Below, one piece after another: positions 61,749 through 64,000 of a stretch of DNA of 64,000 nt. Location: positions 1-64,000 of the forward strand of contig USJD01000003.1 of the NCBI GenBank assembly GCA_900554835.1, in the 5' to 3' direction. How positions within the stretch are numbered: position 1 is the first letter of the stretch; the number at the start of each line of letters is the position of its first letter. Source of the stretch: an uncultured Prevotella sp. GTDB taxonomy: Bacteria; Bacteroidota; Bacteroidia; Bacteroidales; Bacteroidaceae. The translations under genes were made by a program, and so were the position numbers. A model generated the notes under the pieces. The model was not told the DNA's origin and did no database searches. It saw nothing but the letters and a program-made list of their open reading frames with translations.

Positions 61749-62018
61749 ATGGCAGATCAGAAATCAGAAATCCGTTATTTGACCGCTCCTTCTATCGACA
61801 CAAAGAAGAAGAAGTATTGCCGTTTCAAGAAGAGCGGTATTAAGTATATCGACTATAAGGATCCAGAGTTCTTGAAGAAGTTCTTGAACGAGCAGGGTAA
61901 AATCCTTCCACGTCGTATCACAGGTACATCTTTGAAGTATCAGCGCCGTGTAGCACAGGCTGTTAAGCGTGCTCGCCAGATCGCTTTGCTTCCTTACGTA
62001 ACCGATTTGATGAAGTAA
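61749..62018 (+). CDS. rpsR: 30S ribosomal protein S18
   Basis: An 89-residue S18 with YCRFKKSGIKYIDYKDPEFL, ILPRRITGTSLKYQRRVAQA and the basic end VKRARQIALLPYVTDLMK. The zinc-type cysteines of some S18 forms are reduced to one Cys here. Partner of S6. Confidence 0.96.
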   Translation: MADQKSEIRYLTAPSIDTKKKKYCRFKKSGIKYIDYKDPEFLKKFLNEQGKILPRRITGTSLKYQRRVAQAVKRARQIALLPYVTDLMK

Positions 62019-62038
62019 TTTAAGGAGGATAAAGACTA

Positions 62039-62557
62039 ATGGAAATTATTTTGAAGCAAGATATTATCGGTCTTGGATACAAGAACGATATCGTGAATGT
62101 TAAGAGTGGTTACGGTCGTAACTTCCTTATCCCTACAGGTAAGGCTGTTATCGCATCTCCATCTGCTAAGAAGCAGTTGGCTGAGGATTTGAAGCAGCAG
62201 GCTCACAAGCTTGAGGCTATCAAGGCTGAGGCTGTTAAGAAGGGCGAGGCTCTCAATGGCGTTGTTCTTACTATCGCTGCTAAGGTAAGCGCTACAGGTC
62301 AGCTTTATGGTTCTGTAAACGCTGCTACTGTTGCTGAGGAGCTCGCTAAGAAGGGCATCGAGGTTGATCGCAAGATCATCACTATGAAGGATGCTAAGAA
62401 GGTTGGTGAGTACGAGGCTACAGTTCACTACCACAAGGAGGTTGAGGTTAAGGTTCCTGTTGTTGTTGTTGCTGAGAATGCTCCTGTTGCTGCTCCTGCA
62501 GCTGAGGAAGCTCCTGCTGCAGCTCCAGCTGAGGAAGAGGCTCCAGCAGCTGAGTAA
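62039..62557 (+). CDS. rplI: 50S ribosomal protein L9 with Ala/Pro/Glu tail
   Basis: A 172-residue L9. The N-terminal rRNA-binding domain (MEIILKQDIIGLGYKNDIVN; GYGRNFLIPTGKAVIAS) is joined by the long connecting helix to the C-terminal domain (LYGSVNAATVAEEL; EYEATVHYHKEVEVKVPVVV). The usual protein ends near residue 147; here 25 more residues follow, almost only Ala, Pro and Glu (VAAPAAEEAPAAAPAEEEAP). The tail is probably disordered. Confidence 0.95.
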   Translation: MEIILKQDIIGLGYKNDIVNVKSGYGRNFLIPTGKAVIASPSAKKQLAEDLKQQAHKLEAIKAEAVKKGEALNGVVLTIAAKVSATGQLYGSVNAATVAEELAKKGIEVDRKIITMKDAKKVGEYEATVHYHKEVEVKVPVVVVAENAPVAAPAAEEAPAAAPAEEEAPAAE

Positions 62558-62572
62558 TTATACTCAACTATC

Positions 62573-62597
62573 GAGTAGGTTAACTACTCCGTTTTTT
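62573..62597 (+). terminator. terminator after rplI
   Basis: GAGTAG/CTACTC (62573-62578 with 62584-62589) then a T run. A second hairpin with T8 follows at 62635. Confidence 0.65.
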
Positions 62598-62634
62598 AGT
62601 ACGATAATTTTCGCACTGTAAAGCAAAACAATAT

Positions 62635-62671
62635 AAATCCCTTTTGTCGAAAGACTTAAGGGATTTTTTTT
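62635..62671 (+). terminator. second terminator after rplI
   Basis: AAATCCCTT/AAGGGATTT (62635-62643 with 62658-62666), 14-nt loop, long T run. Confidence 0.8.
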
Positions 62672-62809
62672 GTTTTCCTATGTAGCATATCTTGTTGTGG
62701 ACAGTCGAATTATCGAACAATCTCATAGTAAAATCGAACAATTTCGTCTGAAATGTCAATACAACCATTAATTTTTAATTAATCTCTGCGAAGTCTCGAT
62801 TTTTTGTTG

Positions 62810-62817
62810 TATCTTTG
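62810..62817 (+). promoter_or_regulatory. -7 box TATCTTTG for fabD
   Basis: TATCTTTG, leader of about 100 nt before the ATG at 62922. Confidence 0.7.
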
Positions 62818-62921
62818 CAGCCGAATTGAGTCGATGATGACATCTTCTATTTAGATATTGAAGATGGTTAAGCGACATTTCTGATAGAAAATATTAATAT
62901 TAAACTTAAAATATAAATAAA

Positions 62922-63809
62922 ATGAAAGCATTTGTTTTCCCTGGTCAGGGTTCACAGTTCGTAGGAATGGGTAAAGATCTCTACGATAACAACGCATTGG
63001 CAAAAGAACTTTTCGATAAGGCCGACGAGATTCTCGGCTTCAAGATTACTGATATCATGTTCGCCGGTACCGACGATCAGTTGAAGGAAACTAAGGTTAC
63101 TCAGCCTGCTGTATTCCTCCATTCTGTTATTTCTGCACTTTGCTTGGGTGATGAGTTTAATCCAGCAATGGTAGCAGGTCACTCTCTCGGTGAGTTCTCT
63201 GCTTTGGTAGCTGCTGGTGCTATGGCTTTCGAGGATGGTTTGAAACTTGTTGCTGCTCGTGCCAACGCTATGCAGAAGGCTTGTGAGGCTAATCCTGGTA
63301 CAATGGCTGCTATCATCGGTTTGCCAGATGAGAAGGTTGAGGAAATTTGTGCTTCTGTAAGCACAGAGGGTAATGTTGTTGTTGCTGCCAACTACAACTG
63401 TCCTGGTCAGCTTGTTATCTCAGGTAATGTAGATGCTATCAATGCAGCTTGCGAGCAGTTGAAGGCCGCTGGTGCTAAGCGTGCTTTGCCTTTGAAGGTA
63501 GGTGGTGCTTTCCACTCTCCATTGATGCAGCCTGCTAAGGATGAACTTCAGGCAGCTATTGAGAAGACATCATTCTCTGCTCCTAAGTGTCCTGTATATC
63601 AGAATGTAGATGGTAAGCCTCATACTGATCCTGCAGAGATTCAGCAGAATCTTATTGCACAGCTTACAAGTTCTGTACGCTGGACATCTTCTGTTCAGGC
63701 TATGATTGCAGATGGTGCTGATGACTTTACTGAGTGCGGTCCAGGTAAGGCTTTACAGGGAATGATTGGTCGCATCGATAAGACTGTTGCAGCTCACGGT
63801 ATTGCTTAA
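62922..63809 (+). CDS. fabD: malonyl-CoA:ACP transacylase
   Basis: A 295-residue FabD. Marks: FPGQGSQFVGMG at the start, TQPAVFLHSV, the active-site elbow GHSLGE with Ser88, ANYNCPGQLVISG, and GGAFHSPLM carrying the catalytic His (about 195). It moves malonyl from CoA to acyl carrier protein for fatty-acid synthesis. Single gene with its own promoter and terminator, away from other fab genes. Confidence 0.96.
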   Translation: MKAFVFPGQGSQFVGMGKDLYDNNALAKELFDKADEILGFKITDIMFAGTDDQLKETKVTQPAVFLHSVISALCLGDEFNPAMVAGHSLGEFSALVAAGAMAFEDGLKLVAARANAMQKACEANPGTMAAIIGLPDEKVEEICASVSTEGNVVVAANYNCPGQLVISGNVDAINAACEQLKAAGAKRALPLKVGGAFHSPLMQPAKDELQAAIEKTSFSAPKCPVYQNVDGKPHTDPAEIQQNLIAQLTSSVRWTSSVQAMIADGADDFTECGPGKALQGMIGRIDKTVAAHGIA

Positions 63810-63833
63810 TCGTTTTAAAGAATAATATCACGT

Positions 63834-63870
63834 TTTATCTTCTTGGCAAAGGCGTTGCCGAGAAGATAAA
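63834..63870 (+). terminator. terminator after fabD
   Basis: 16-bp stem with one wobble (63834-63849 with 63855-63870), 5-nt loop. The following T run is interrupted. Confidence 0.75.
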
Positions 63871-63897
63871 TCGTTTCATTTTTAGTAGAACCGCTAA

Positions 63898-64000
63898 ATG
63901 AAGGAAAAAATTGTAATTTATCAAGTTCTCCCGAGGCTCTTCGGTAATCAGAATACCACACGAAAGGAGAACGGAACAATTGAGGAGAATGGTTGCGGCA
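63898..64000 (+). CDS. start of a GH13 alpha-amylase family protein (partial)
   Basis: The last 103 bases read MKEKIVIYQVLPRLFGNQNT followed by TRKENGTIEENGCG and run off the window. IYQVLPRLFGN...NGTIEENGCG is the opening of the Bacteroidales GH13 alpha-amylase-like proteins, whose first barrel strand begins YQVxxRxF. No signal peptide is present, so a cytoplasmic glycogen or maltodextrin enzyme is likely. The catalytic part lies outside. Confidence 0.75.
   Translation, partial: MKEKIVIYQVLPRLFGNQNTTRKENGTIEENGCG

Overview
This window reads as chromosomal DNA from a gut or oral Bacteroidales, most likely Prevotella/Segatella (copri-like). The evidence is the TAnnTTTG type of -7 promoter box before many genes, SusC/SusD pairs, lipoproteins with acidic residues after the lipobox cysteine, BACON and IPT domains, C-terminal tails of the NLAGQ...KNGKKYVQK kind, and an RprX/RprY-like two-component pair. 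The species call is inference; no rRNA or other marker gene is present.

Left part (1-10449), iron/redox region. A broken LysR/OxyR-like N-terminus lies at the edge. Next, on the minus strand, come a small Fe-S operon (C_GCAxxG protein, 2x[4Fe-4S] ferredoxin, NapH-like membrane protein), a fused ResB-CcsA cytochrome c maturation protein, a di-heme COG3488-type lipoprotein, an imelysin lipoprotein and a beta-barrel porin. Divergent from the porin is a regulator that joins a RIC/ScdA-YtfE-like diiron (hemerythrin) sensor to a LuxR helix-turn-helix. The shared promoter region holds a 15-bp inverted repeat whose two arms overlap the two -33 elements at identical spacing, followed on the porin side by a strongly structured RNA element. 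A LuxR paralogue with a degenerate receiver domain lies just beyond, and a third copy of the 15-mer lies between the two regulators. This is the best candidate here for an undescribed regulatory system.

Cell-envelope block (10483-17148): a phospholipase D/cardiolipin synthase-like protein, kdsD and kdsA for Kdo synthesis, an MscS-type channel, and a BadF/BadG-family sugar kinase on the plus strand.

Central block (17405-54022), two beta-mannan/glucomannan utilisation loci arranged around a convergent centre. Locus 1 (+): SusC, SusD, two surface glycan-binding lipoproteins, a BACON-GH5 enzyme followed by the fossil of a C-terminal sorting tail, a GH5_7-type mannanase, and a small secreted two-module protein. 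Locus 2 (-): SusC, SusD, an SGBP-B-like protein, an IPT-repeat binding protein, a GH26 with a module inserted in its barrel, a second GH26, a stand-alone sorting-tail protein, a GH5, and a GH26 relative that has lost both catalytic glutamates. Divergent from locus 2 (+): a CE7-like acetyl esterase, then GH26, GH130, GPH symporter and cellobiose/mannobiose 2-epimerase, the order known for the Bacteroides fragilis mannobiose pathway. Together they would bind, deacetylate and cut mannan outside the cell, import oligosaccharides, release mannobiose, epimerise it to mannosyl-glucose and phosphorolyse that. No HTCS, AraC or SusR-type regulator is in the window, but phased direct repeats precede several of these promoters.

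Right part (54329-64000), conserved housekeeping: a small membrane protein, hemW, an EF-G paralogue with a changed GTPase motif, rprX/rprY-like genes, a small membrane protein, rpsF-rpsR-rplI, fabD, and the first 34 codons of a GH13 amylase cut off by the window end. I saw no tRNA, rRNA, insertion sequence or CRISPR array.
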